64,000 bases of DNA, from positions 118,358,001 to 118,422,000 of the forward strand of contig NC_073624.1 in the NCBI RefSeq assembly GCF_029407905.1. The letters run 5' to 3'. The translations under genes were made by a program, and so were the position numbers. The notes under the pieces are model-generated. The model was not told where the DNA came from. It ran no database searches and was given only the letters and a program-made list of their open reading frames with translations. The stretch is from Bubalus kerabau. Its lineage: Eukaryota > Chordata > Mammalia > Artiodactyla > Bovidae. The stretch's first letter is position 1. Each line of letters begins with the position of its first letter. Of the stretch, positions 32,155 to 43,404 are shown in pieces.

Positions 32155-33751
32155 GCATTTCAAGTGGAGCTAAATCTCAAGACTTTCAAATTTGAGAAAT
32201 AAATTATTAAGCTACTGGGGAAAACAATATCAAATTCTGAGGCAGATTTATATTTTATTTTATATATTTTAAAATGAGTTTTTTAAATAACTGAAAGCTA
32301 AGTTAAACTTAATGAAGCACTGGGGAGAAAATTTATTATTATAATTATGATTAAACTATCATTTCATGACACATCTACTACCATGTTAACTAATACTACA
32401 TCTAATCATATAATTATGCATAAATTCCTTTTCATGTTGTAGCAACCAGTTTCTTTTGAGAATCAGCTTAAGGCTTTGTTTGCAGCACTGGATGATTTAA
32501 GTTGTACATGATAAAACCAACTTACACACAGGCTAATTTGAGAGCTAGCATCACTTTCTCTCTAAACAATCTTGAAGCTCTTTTTATAGTCATGAATTGC
32601 TTATTGGAAGTGAGAGGATTTCAAGCAGTCAAGAGTCTGGGTCATTATGTCCTCAGTCACGTCTTACTCAGGTATTTGAATTTGTTTGGCTCTGGTTAGT
32701 TTGTGATGTGCTTTGATTTAGAGGTATAAATCCTGGCCAGAGTTCTGAGCTTTAATTAAGTACTGTCAAGGGACTGATTACAGTGTATTGATCCATAGCT
32801 GAACATACTATCTACTGAGCCACAGTTCTAGTAAACGAGGCTGGATTTTTAGTTCTGTTCTGATAGTAGTCTGTTATTGGGATAGTGTATAAATTGCATC
32901 GCTGTTATTTGAGAATAATGATACAAAGCCATGGATAACACATGGTTTACTTCCTTTCCCTTCATTAAGCTATGAGTTTGGATAAACAAGGACACGATAT
33001 TAATTTCATATATTTTCTGATGGCAACTCTAAAAACAAAGGAACAGCTTTGGTGAAACAACAGGTTTAGTTAAAAAATTTGAAAATTACTCCTACAAAAT
33101 GGATAGATTTAACTAGAAAATATTGTTTCTATCCTCTTTTTCAAAGCTACTGATGGTCTTTCTTTTTTCACAGTCATCGATGCTTCCTACTCTCTAAACT
33201 ACCCCTGCCTCATGCAATAACATTTATATTCAACACGTCATAATTTTTCACTTATCTGTGAATCCCATAGGACTTTTAGATGTGGCTCAGTGGTTTCTCT
33301 ATATTGTTGGAAAGTTCAGTATCAGAACCTTTTCACTTTGCACTTGAAATGTAAACTTACATGGAATTTATGTCCATATTTCACCCTTGTCTCTACTTAA
33401 GCAGTAGTCATGTGCTTTTGTATTTATTTTATTTGATAAAATGTTGAGAAACATTAAGGACTAACATAAGGAAAAAAGAATCCTGACTCAGAGTCTGTGA
33501 CATATCAGTAAGGATTATTTTTAAATTTCAGACATATTCCCTGAAATGACAAAATAAAATACCCTGAATCTCACATTTCAAAGCACAGAATGATTGAGTC
33601 ATATTACCTATAAAATTTACATGCAGTAATTCAAAACTAAAGAGATGGACAAACAGTAGACACTTCCTCCTAAGATTTCACTCAATATTCAGTACTCTGG
33701 GGTAACCATGAGATAAGACAACATTTTTCTTTCAATTAAATTTCTTAAAAG
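32155..33751. other. Unrecognised stretch of about 1.6 kb
   Basis: No named repeat or gene. Base composition at 32450-32950 is less AT-biased than the surroundings, so it may hold unique or constrained sequence; nothing more can be said. Confidence 0.45.
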
Positions 33752-34787
33752 CCATTGACTATGCTAAAGCCTTTGACTGTGTGAGTCAAAACAAACTAGA
33801 AAGTTCTTCAAGATATGGTAATACCAGACAGACCACCTTACCTGCCTCCTGAGAAACTTGCATGCAGGTCAAGAAGCAACAGTTAGAACTTGACATGGAA
33901 CAATGGACTGGTTCCAAATTGGAAAAACAGCTTGTCAAGGCTGTATATTTTCACCCTGCTTATTTAACTTCTATGCAGAGTACATCTTGCAGAATGCCAG
34001 GCTGGATGAAACATAAGCTGGAATCAAGATTGTCAGGAGAAATATCAATAACCTCAGATTTGCAGATGACATCCTTATGGCAGAAAGAGAAGCAGAACTA
34101 AAGAGTCTCTTGATGAAGGTGAAAGAAGAGAGTGAAAAAGCTGGCTTATAACTCAACATTCAAAGAAACAATGATCATGGCATTTGGTCCCATCATTTCA
34201 TGGCAAATAGATGGGGAAAGAATGAAAACAATGACAGATTTTATTTTCTTGAGCTCCAAAATCATTGCAGATGGTGACTGCAGAAATTAAAAGATGCTTA
34301 GTCCTTGGAAGAAAAGCTATGACCAAACTAGACAGCATATTAAAAAGCAGAGAGACATCTCTTTACCAACAAATATTGATATAGTCAAAGCTATGGTTTT
34401 TCCAGTAGTCATGTATGGATGTGAGAGTAGAACCATAAAGAAAGTTGAGCACCTAAGAACTGATGCTTTTGAACTGTGGTGTTGGAGAAGGCTCTTGAGA
34501 AGTCCCTTGGACTGCAAGGAAATCAAACCAGTCAATCCTTAAGGAAATCAACCCAGATTATTCGTTGGAAGGACTGATGCTGAATCTGAAGCTCCAATAC
34601 TTTGGCCACCTGATGAGAAGAGCCAACTCAATAGAAAAGACCCTGATGCTGGGAAAAATTGAAGGCAAAAGGAAAAGGGGGCGGTAGAGGACGAGATGAT
34701 TAGATAGCATCACTGAGTCAATGGACATGAATTTGAGCAAATTCTGGGAGACACTGGAAGATAGATGAGCCTGGTGTGCTGCAGTCA
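33752..34787 (+). mobile_element. Old BovB LINE fragment, sense, lacking its 3' tail
   Basis: Starts at CATTGACTATGCTAAAGCC in the reverse-transcriptase core and runs to GTGCTGCAGTCACAG, where the terminal tail is missing. It has a frame-breaking loss around the YADD region (GCAGATGACATCC) and many other changes. More diverged than the BovB immediately downstream. Confidence 0.9.
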
Positions 34788-34837
34788 CAGTTTCCAAAAA
34801 ACCCATCAGGTTAACTTATTTTGATCTTTCCTAAAGA

Positions 34838-35245
34838 GTGCTGAAGAATTGATGCTTTTGAACTGTGGTGTTGGAGAAGACTCTTGAGAGTCCCTTGGAC
34901 TGCAAGGAGATCCAACCAGTCCATTCTGAAGGAGATCAGCCCTGGGATTTCTTTGGAAGGAATGATGCTAAAGCTGAAACTCGAGTACTTTGGCCACCTC
35001 ATGCGAAGAGTTGACTCATTGGAAAAGACTCTGATGCTGGGAGGGATGGGGGGCAGGAGGAGAAGGGGACGACAGAGGATGAGAGGGCTGGATGGCATCA
35101 CTGACTCGATGGACGTGAGTCTGAGTGAACTCCGGGAGTTGGTGATGGACAGGGAGGCCTGGCGTGCTGCGATTCATGGGGTCGCAAAGAGTCGGACACG
35201 ACTGAACTGTGACTCTGAACTGACTGTGAACTGAACTGAACTGAA
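34838..35245 (+). mobile_element. Young BovB LINE 3' end, sense
   Basis: Starts GTGCTGAAGAATTGATGC and ends with an expanded tail of CTGAACT/GTGAACT units (35205-35245). An uninterrupted 116-codon frame (34884-35234) encodes the BovB C terminus, with VPWTARRSNQ, HLMRRVDSLEKTLMLGGMGG and IHGVAKSRT. TSDs are not convincing. Confidence 0.93.
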
Positions 35246-35984
35246 AGATCTATGGTGAACTAGCTTTTTTTCTCTCTCTTTTTGAAATTTATTCTTTTTT
35301 TTTTTTGACAGTTTGTTTATAATATATTAGCATTGTTCAATTTAATGAAACTTTCATTACAAGACAAAAAGATTGATATATTGTTTGATGGATTTGGTGC
35401 TGCATGAATAAATCAGTGACTCAGCAATATTATATTCTTTTGAAATTCATTAGAACTTTTATGGAACTAGGGTATTATTCATCAAATCAATTTAACAAAT
35501 TATTGAAAGATGACTTAGTAACTAATGGCGTACTAATTATAAAGAACGATTCTGCCTCCTCTGTTCTATTTAGTGACAAAAGATAGCATATCTATCATTT
35601 ACAGACCTATGCTATTGTCCACCCAATGACTCAGAAAAAGTGTAAGTGGCTCAGTGAATCATCTCCTCTGTTCAAAAAAACAGTTTAAAACAGACATCAT
35701 ACTTTTTATGGATGAATCACTAGTGTTGTATTCAAGTAGAAATTGTGAAAAAATTAGATCAACATACAGACCTTTGAATTAAAGAAAAATGTCCTGAATA
35801 TAAGGGTTCCAAAAGTTGTTTAGTGGCAATTTATATCCCCAAGTTCTTTATTGCTCTTTTTTCCTGCTATTTCTTTTGCACATGTAAATAACAAATATGT
35901 ATATCAACACACTCAATTTGGTTCAACAATAAACCATACATTTAAACCTTACCTTTAAATGTTTACTTCATTTTAATTCAGTTG
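35246..35984. other. Unrecognised stretch
   Basis: No gene or named repeat seen; includes a T-run near 35297. Confidence 0.5.
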
Positions 35985-36195
35985 TTTTGAGTGCTGTAAG
36001 ATAGGGGTCCAGTTTCATTCTTTTGGATGTGAGCATTCTGTTTTCCCAGAATCATTTATTGAATGAACTTCCTGTTCTCCACTGAGTATTCTCGGCTCTT
36101 TTGTCAAGTACTAGTTGACCTTGACTGTAAATGTATGGGTTCATTTCTGGGCACTTGATTCTGTTTCATTTGAATATTTGTCTGCTTTGATAATC
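35985..36195 (-). mobile_element. Old L1 ORF2 fragment, antisense
   Basis: Phrases such as GGGGTCCAGTTTCATTCTTTT, TTTTCCCAGAATCATTTATTG and TTTTGTCAAGTACTAGTTGACC are the diverged reverse complement of an L1 ORF2 segment, equivalent to about 40.00-40.18 kb in the young antisense copy. Confidence 0.75.
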
Positions 36196-36242
36196 TTTTT
36201 TCAAAGAGATAAAATATTTAATACACTTGCAAGGATCTAACA

Positions 36243-36605
36243 CATTAAGCTCATTTGCTGTGCTGTGCTGTGCTTAGTTGCTCAGTCATGTCCGACTCTT
36301 TGCAACCCCATGGACTGCAGCTTGCTAGACTCCTCTGTCCATGGGGATTCACCAGGCAAGAAAACTGGCATTTGTTGCCATGCCCTTCTCCAGGGGATCT
36401 TCCCAGGGATTGGACCCAGATCTCTCCCACATTGCGAGTAGATTCTTTACTGACTGAGCCATCAGGGAAGTCCAAAAATACTGTTGTAGGTAGCCTATCC
36501 CTTCTCCAGGGTATCTACCTGACCCAGGAATTGAACCGGGGTCTCCTGCAATGCAGGCAGATTCTTTACCAGCTGAGCTACCAGAGAAATCCTCATTAAG
36601 CACAT
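36243..36605 (-). mobile_element. Composite Bov-tA SINE (head plus partial body joined to a full unit), antisense
   Basis: The right unit (36474-36593) is a tRNA-like head plus the start of a body; the left unit (36255-36473) is a complete Bov-tA with its own head (ACTGAGCCATCAGGGAAGTCC). The pair shares a single set of flanks: CATTAAGCTCAT at 36243-36254 and CATTAAGCACAT at 36594-36605, one mismatch in 12. That indicates one insertion of a dimeric transcript. Confidence 0.88.
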
Positions 36606-36903
36606 AACTTTAGAAAAATGATCATACAGAATTTTCTCTTTCTCCTATCACTTATTTAAAATGTACCAGTGGAGGTTATCTTCTCCATTCTCTAGATGAT
36701 AATTCAAGCAGATTGGAAACTCTTCTTCTCTCTCTCCTTTAAAATCAACATTTTCCTTTAATCTGAGTAACTTGAAAACACAGTACCTAAAAGGTTATAA
36801 AAACACCAGATAAGGACAGTAAAATATTAAACATAGTTGGGAGTAAATTCCATTTAATCTTAAAATGTGTTCCTCTGTTCCACTGGACATAAATGTAAGT
36901 TGC

Positions 36904-37237
36904 TCTGCTGCTGCTGCGTTGCTTCAGTAGCGTCCGACTCTACAACCCTATTGACGGCAGCCCACCAGGCTCCCCCGTCCCTGGGATTCTCCAGGCAAGA
37001 ACACTGGAGTGGGTTGCCATTTCCTTCTCCAATGCATGAAAGTGAAAAGTGAAAGTGAAGTCGTTCAGTTGTGTCCGACCCTCAGCGACCCCATGGACTG
37101 CAGCCTACCAGGCTCCTCTGTCCATGGAATTCTTCAGGCAAGAATTCTGGAATGGGTAGTAGATCAAATACTGGATCTAACCCAGGTCTCCTGCGTTGCA
37201 GGCAGATTCTTCAATGTCTGAGCCACCAGGGAAGTCC
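36904..37237 (-). mobile_element. Dimeric Bov-A2/Bov-tA SINE, antisense
   Basis: Left to right: a GCT-repeat tail, one Bov-A unit (ACGGCAGCCCACCAGGCTCC), the linker TGAAAGTGAAAAGTGAAAGTG, a second Bov-A unit (GACTGCAGCCTACCAGGCTCC) and a tRNA-like head (GAGCCACCAGGGAAGTCC). Two bodies with one tRNA head. Confidence 0.9.
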
Positions 37238-37545
37238 ATGAATTCTAATTAGTTCAAGAGAATTCAGCAGGTCTTTTATGTCTTTCAACAGATAGCTTTA
37301 TTTTTTGTTCTTATGTAATCCAACTTTTTAAGTTTTTCTCTAGGAAGTTTTTGTCTTCCATAAATCATTACATCCCACCCATCGATAAAAGTCTCAAGAC
37401 CTAATTTTGTGGTAATTTTACTTTTCTTATAGGCTACATTTACTGCAATTCTCCTTGTCTTAAAATAATGTATTTCTATTTTTGAAGACTGCTTACAGAT
37501 CAAGTCACTCTTCACTTAGGAGTCAATAAGACTTTTGATACTGAG
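37238..37545. other. Unrecognised stretch
   Basis: No gene or named repeat seen. Confidence 0.5.
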
Positions 37546-37748
37546 CATTTCCAGGTAAAGTGTCTGCCTGCAATGCAGGTGACATGGGTTCCCCTGGGTC
37601 GGGAAGATCCCCTGGAGAAGGATATGGCAACCCACTCCAATACTCTTGCCTGGAAAATTCCATGGACAGAGGAGCCTGAATGGCTACAGTCCATGGGGTA
37701 GCAAAGAGTCGGATACGACTGAGCGACTTCACTTTCACTTTCACTTTA
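37546..37748 (+). mobile_element. Bov-tA SINE, sense
   Basis: The head starts within the tRNA part (AAAGTGTCTGCCTGCAATGC), the body is complete (CATGGACAGAGGAGCCTG, GTCGGATACGACTGAGCGAC) and it ends in (TTTCAC)n. The first bases of the tRNA head are missing or too diverged. Confidence 0.9.
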
Positions 37749-38523
37749 CATCCCTATATGATGAAAACAGATGACTCTGTGGTTGATTCTTTTATCTTGT
37801 AGACTTTATCTGTTTCACAGGAAATATTTATTCATTATTGGCACCAAGAATGTATGGGATATTAGGTTTAATCCAATAGAGACACTTCTATATCTTGCTA
37901 GACCTCACTTTAAGCTTTTCAAGGTATAAGCCAAACACCATTATTATGTGTCTGAAAAAGATATTTACAAATTTATTTAAAATGATCATAGCGATCTTAT
38001 TACAGATTAACATGAATACTATATTTTACTTGAAAAAAACTGTACTTTCCAAAAGAATGACATTGTTTTACAATTTTGTGAAAATCTTTAATATCTTGTT
38101 TAATATAGGTCAAATGGATCCCCGTATCTGCCACTGCGTTCATCCTTTGGAATACCAAGTATTTCTTCATTGTCCATGCTACCTTGTATCTCTCAACTAT
38201 GAACATATCATTTTGACATTGTGGATCTTTTGATTGGATTTTGGAGAAATCTCAAGGTCACCAGGCCACATTTTGATAACTGCTGTGGTAAAATAATAAC
38301 ACTCTTTAAATTAATATTACTTCTATTTTTATATTCTTAAAGCAATAGAGAAGATTGAAAATGGAAGAATAGGAGGAGTATTTTTGGAATGATGGGAACA
38401 TTCTAAAATTGAATAATGGTGATAATTTCCCAACTTTAAGTTTATGAAAACTCTTTGAATTACAAACTCATATATGGTAAGTGTTATGGTGTATAAAGTA
38501 TGTCTTAACGAACCAGTAAAATT
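37749..38523. other. Unrecognised stretch
   Basis: No named repeat or gene seen. Confidence 0.5.
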
Positions 38524-38711
38524 GGTGGTGGTGGTGGCTTCATCACTCAGACATATATGACTCTTGAGACTCCATGGACTGTAGCCCACCAGGCTCCTCT
38601 GTCCTTGGGATTTCCTAGGCAAGAATACTGGAGTGGGTTGCCATGCCCTCCCCCAGGGGATCTTCCCAACCTAGGGATAGGACTCGGGTCTTCTGCATTG
38701 CAGGCAGATTT
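38524..38711 (-). mobile_element. Bov-tA SINE, antisense, entered by L1
   Basis: The tail at left is (GGT)n and the body is typical; the sequence stops inside the tRNA-like head at TTGCAGGCAGATT, exactly where the L1 tail begins. The rest of the head is not found beyond the L1, so the SINE was already truncated there or lost its head. Confidence 0.85.
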
Positions 38712-40742
38712 TTTTTTTTTTAATTTTATTTTATTTTTAAACTTTACATAACTGTATTAGTTTTGCCAAATATCAAAATGAAGCTGCCACAGGTATACAT
38801 GTGTTCCCCATCCTGAACCCTCCTCCCTCCTCCGTCCCCATTCCATCCCTCTGGGTCGTCCCAGTGCACCAGCCCCAAGCATCCAGTATCATGCATCGAA
38901 CCTGGACTGACACCTCGTTTCATACATGATATTTTACATGTTTCAATGCCATTCTCCCAAATCTTCCCACCCTCTCCCTCTCTCAGAGTCCAAAAGACTG
39001 TTCTATACATCAGTGTCTCTTTTGCTGTCTCGTACACAGGGTTATTGTTACCATCTTTCTAAATTCCATATATATGCGTTAGTACACTGTATTGGTGTTT
39101 TTCTTTCTGGCTTACTTCACTCTGTATAATAGGCTCCAGTTTCATCCACCTCATTAGAACTGATTCAAATGTATTCTTTTTAATGGCTGAATAATACTCC
39201 ATTGTGTATATGTACCAAAGCTTTCTTATCCATTCATCTGCTGATGGACATCTAGGTTGCTTCCATGTCCTGGCTATTATAAACAGTGCTGCGATGAACA
39301 TTGGGGTACACGTGTCTCTTTCCCTTCTGGTTTCCTCAGTGTGTATGCCCAGCAGTGGGATTGCTGGATCATAAGGCAGGTATATTTCCAGTTTTTTAAG
39401 GAATCTCCACACTGTTCTCCATAGTGGCTGTACTAGTTTGCATTCCCACCAACAGTGTAAGAGGCTTCCCTTTTCTCCACACCCTCTCCAGCATTTATTG
39501 CTTGTAGACTTTTGGATTGCAACCATTCTGACTGGTGTGAAATGGTACCTCATAGTGGTTTTGATTTGCATTTCTCTGATAATGAGTTATGTTGAGCATC
39601 TTTTCATGTGTTTGTTAGCCATCTGTATGTCTTCTTTGGAGAAATGTCTATTTAGTTCTTTGGCCCATTTTTTGATTGGGTCATTTATTTTTCTGGAGTT
39701 GAGCTGTAGGAGTTGCTTGTATATTCTCGAGATTAGTTGTTTGTCAGTTGCTTCATTTGCTATTATCTTCTCCCATTCTGAAGGCTGTCTTTTCACCTTG
39801 CTAATAGTTTCCTTTGATGTGCAGAAGCTGTTAAGGTTAATTAGGTCCCATTTGTTTATTTTTGCTTTTATTTCCAATATTCTGGGAGGTGGGTCATAGA
39901 GGATCCTGCTGTGATGTATGTCAGAGAGTGTTTTGCCTATGTTCTCCTCTAGGAGTTTTATAGTTTCTGGTCTTACGTTGAGATCTTTAATCCATTTTGA
40001 GTTTATTTTTGTGTATGGTGTTAGAAAGTGTTCTAGTTTCATTCTTTTACAAGTGGTTGACCAGAGTTCCCAGCACCACTTGTTAAAGAGATTGTCTTTA
40101 ATCCATTGTATATTCTTGCCTCCTTTATCGAAGATAAGGTGTCCATATGTGCGTGGATTTATCTCTGGGCTTTCTATTTTGTTCCATTGATCTATATTTC
40201 TGTCTTTGTGCCAGTACCATACTGTCTTGATAACTGTGGCTTTGTAGTAGAGCCTGAAGTCAGGTAGGTTGATTCCTCCAGTTCCATTCTTCTTTCTCAA
40301 GATTGCTTTGGCTATTCGAGGTTTTTTGTTTTTCCATACAAATTGTGAAATTATTTGTTCTAGCTCTGTGAAGAATGCTGTTGGTAGCTTGATAGGGATT
40401 GCATTGAATCTATAGATTGCTTTGGGTAGTATACTCATTTTCACTACATTGATTCTTCCAATCCATGAACATGGTATATTTCTCCATCTGTTAGTGTCCT
40501 CTTTGATTTCTTTCACCAGTGTTTTATAGTTTTCTATATATAGGTCTTTAGTTTCTTTAGGTAGATATATTCCTAAGTATTTTATTCTTTCTGTTGCAAT
40601 GGTGAATGGAATTGTTTCCTTAATTTCTCTTTCTGTTTTCTCATTATTAGTGTATAGGAATGCAAGGGATTTCTGTGTGTTGATTTTATATCCTGCAACT
40701 TTACTATAGTCATTGATTAGTTCTAGTAATACAGGCAGATTT
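38701..40742 (-). mobile_element. Young L1_BT insertion, 5'-truncated, antisense, with 11-bp TSD
   Basis: The insert 38712-40731 (about 2.0 kb) is the reverse complement of the 3' third of the L1 at 1-7131, with A tail at its left end. Identical flanks CAGGCAGATTT lie at 38701-38711 and 40732-40742. Encoded residues differ from the first L1 at only a few positions, so both belong to the same recent lineage. Confidence 0.97.
39059..40731 (-). pseudogene. L1 ORF2 C-terminal part, one nonsense codon
   Basis: Minus-strand reading from 40731 continues in the ORF2 frame downstream of the FADD motif to the normal C terminus (HIYGI, stop at 39059). The only break seen is one codon near 39585, where TCA of the intact copy is TAA (C-to-A). 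The CX3CX7HX4C motif is kept. Differences from the intact copy include K to N in INL(K/N)SFCTS, T to S in GEKG(T/S), E to Y after LEI and K to E in HTE(K/E)T. Lacking endonuclease and reverse-transcriptase core, it is non-functional. Confidence 0.95.
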
Positions 40743-40938
40743 AAGTCTTCAATTCTAGGAGAAGTTGGGTAGCATAGAGATTAGAAACAGACTCTTGTTT
40801 CACCCTGAATTCCTGCATTTAATCCTATACTCTGTCTCTCTGTTTCCTCTTCTGTAAAAAGGAGAAAATGATAGCACCTAAGCTAATGACTTGTTCTAAC
40901 TATTAACTGAGTTAATATACCTAGAGTTGTGCCTGGTA

Positions 40939-41048
40939 AATGTGCTGTGCTCTGCTGTGCTTGGTCCCTCAGTCGTGTCCAACTTTTGCAACCCCATAGA
41001 CTCCAGGCTCCTCTGTCCATGGAGATTCTTCAGGCAAGAATACTGTAG
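40939..41048 (-). mobile_element. Bov-A SINE monomer, antisense
   Basis: TGTGCTCTGCTGTGCTTGG tail, CAGTCGTGTCCAAC, CTCCTCTGTCCATGGAGATTC and CAGGCAAGAATACTG are the reverse of a Bov-A body without head. Confidence 0.88.
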
Positions 41049-42232
41049 TCATGTGTTAGTTATTGCTATAGATGCTGAATTAAAGAGCCAGTAAATCTTA
41101 AAATTGAAGATACAAAAGTAAGATAGTAAAAATGATAAACATTTGAGAAAAGGAATGTGATTAATCTTCTTAAATAAGAAGAAGAAAAAAAAAAAAAACC
41201 ACTTATCCCTGAAGTTAGACATACATGACAAAGACTAAAATTAATTCAGGCATATTTTTAACTAGTGGACTGATGGATGATGGTGTTAGTAACTAGAAAG
41301 GTAATAGAAATTCAGCTACTTTGGCTATTTCTATTGCTCTTTTATAGTAGGTAAATTCATTTGAAAAAAGAGATAACCTGGGATACTGATGATGGTAGAA
41401 TTAAGATCATTAAAAATTTGTCATAGCTGTTATTGGAAAATTAAGAAATATGCTAAATAGAAATATAGAAAAGAACAATCAAATGTAATTGGAATCCAAC
41501 TGAAGTTGTAGAGCATAACTTGCTCTCTGTTTATGGAAGTATATTCTTTTGATAATTTCAATAGACAAAATGACAAAACAATTTTAGTAAAATGAATTTG
41601 CCTAATATTAGAAACAGTTTTAAGAGTATACAGTAGCCATTACAATTGACTAACCAATATTTATTCCCCATGAAATAAATCAAAAATTTCTTTATATTTG
41701 CTAATGCTGAATTTAGAGATGGCCTCATGTCATGAGGCCAATGACATGAAACTAAATATCTGCTTTGGACTTCTAAGGAGATAAATTAAACCTATGCTGT
41801 TGAATGTAAAGAAAGGTGCTTTTTATTCCAGTTTCTGCTAGCAGACATCTATTCATGCTCATGAGGCAAGTCATCCTCAAAATTAATCTGTTTTATGGTG
41901 GTAGAAATAGAGAAATAACCTTGGCTCTTCAGAAAACTTTTCAGAAACCAAATCAAACATCCCAAGAGCCTGGCCTAACTAAGTTTGTACTGCTTATTAA
42001 GTACTTTTTAAAAAATTATTATTATTTTCTTGTTTTAAATACAATTTAAGTTGAAATTTTCATTACCTATAGCTGAAATAATCTAATACAGAATATATAT
42101 CTTGAAATATTCTTCAGATACTCATTATAAAATGTAAAGAGAAAAAATAAATATATTTCAAAAGAAAACATTTTGACTTAATGAAAATTAGGTTGTTATA
42201 TTTACATATTTTAATTGAATTTACATTTAATC
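41049..42232. other. Unrecognised AT-rich stretch
   Basis: No named repeat or gene seen; contains an A-run at about 41187-41198. Confidence 0.45.
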
Positions 42233-42353
42233 ATCTTTATGTGTGTGTTTAGTCGCTCAGCCACATCCAGCTCTTTGTGACCTCCTCTGTCCATGGGATT
42301 CTCTAGGCAAGAACACTGGAGTGGGTTGCCATTTCCTTCTCCAATCTTTATGT
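42233..42353 (-). mobile_element. Bov-A SINE monomer, antisense, with 10-bp TSD
   Basis: The insert 42243-42343 has the Bov-A body with an internal deletion (GTGACC joined to TCCTCTGTCC). Flanks ATCTTTATGT at 42233-42242 and 42344-42353 are identical. Confidence 0.93.
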
Positions 42354-42486
42354 AGTTAATCATTTTATATGCAAACTATGGGCTCCTTCCAAGCTGAAAA
42401 TTCCAAACAATCAACCAGGATGACTGAGTCTATGGAATTCAAAGTATCCGAGGATAAAACAGGAAATAGTCAATTGTATAAGCTTA

Positions 42487-43089
42487 GTTCAGTTCAGTTC
42501 AATCACTCAGTCGTGTCTGACTTTTTCTGACCCCATGGATTGCAGCCCACCAGGCTTCCCTGTCCATCACCAACTCCTGGAGTTTATTCAAACTCATGTC
42601 CATTGAGTCGGTGATGCCATCCAACCATTTCATCCTCTGTTGTCCCCTTCTCCTCCCAATCTTTGCCAGCATCAGGGTCTTTTCTAGTGAGTCAGTTCTT
42701 CACATCAGGCGGCCAAAATATTGGAGTTTAAGCTTTAGCATCTGTCCTTCCAATGAATATTCAGAACTGATTTCCTTCATGATGGACTGGTTGTATTTCC
42801 TTGCAGTCCAAGGGACTCTCAAGAGTCTTCTCCAAATCACAGTTCAAAAGCATCAATTCTTCGGCAATCAGCTTTCTTTATAGTCCAACTCTCACATCCA
42901 TACATGACTACTGGAAAAACCATAGTTTTGACTCAATGGACCTTTGTTGGCAAAGTAATGTCTCTGCTTTTTCAAAATTCTATCTAGGTTGATCATAGCT
43001 TTTCTTCCAAGGAGCAAGCGTCTTTTAATTTCATTGCTGTAGTCACCATCTGCAGTGATTTTGGAACCCCCCAAAATAAAGTCTCTCAC
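42487..43089 (-). mobile_element. BovB LINE, 5'-truncated, antisense
   Basis: Runs from the tail (GTTCAGTTCAGTTCAATC) to AAAATAAAGTCTCTCAC, encoding on the minus strand the C-terminal region from DFILGGSKITAD onward. Several indels break the frame. Confidence 0.92.
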
Positions 43090-43186
43090 TTAATTATAAT
43101 GGAAACAATGTTTCCATGTTTCTCCATCTATTTGCCCTAAGCTAATGTTTGACTAAAAGTAATTTTTAGGATGAGTATAGATCTCG

Positions 43187-43404
43187 GGGCTTCCCTGGTA
43201 GCTCAGCTAGTAAAGAATCCGCCTGCAATGATGGAGACCTGTGTTTGATCTCTAGGTTGGAAGATCCCCTGGAGGAGGGCATGGCCACCCTCGCCAATAT
43301 TCTTGCCTGGAGAATCCCCATGAACAGAGAAGCCTGACAAGCTACAGTCAATGAGGTCTCAAAGCACGGGACAGGAATGAGCAACCAAGTGCGGACATAC
43401 ATAG
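43187..43404 (+). mobile_element. Bov-tA SINE, sense
   Basis: Complete tRNA-Glu-like head (GGGCTTCCCTGGTAGCTCAG) with recognisable A- and B-box regions, then a diverged Bov-A body ending GAGCAACCAAGTGCGGAC. Possible weak TSD around ATAGATC / ATAGAGATC. Confidence 0.92.

Noticed and set aside
43187..43260. Possible tRNA gene
   Set aside because: The tRNA-Glu-like sequence is the head of a Bov-tA SINE joined to a Bov-A body; no independent cloverleaf gene. The same applies to other SINE heads in the window.
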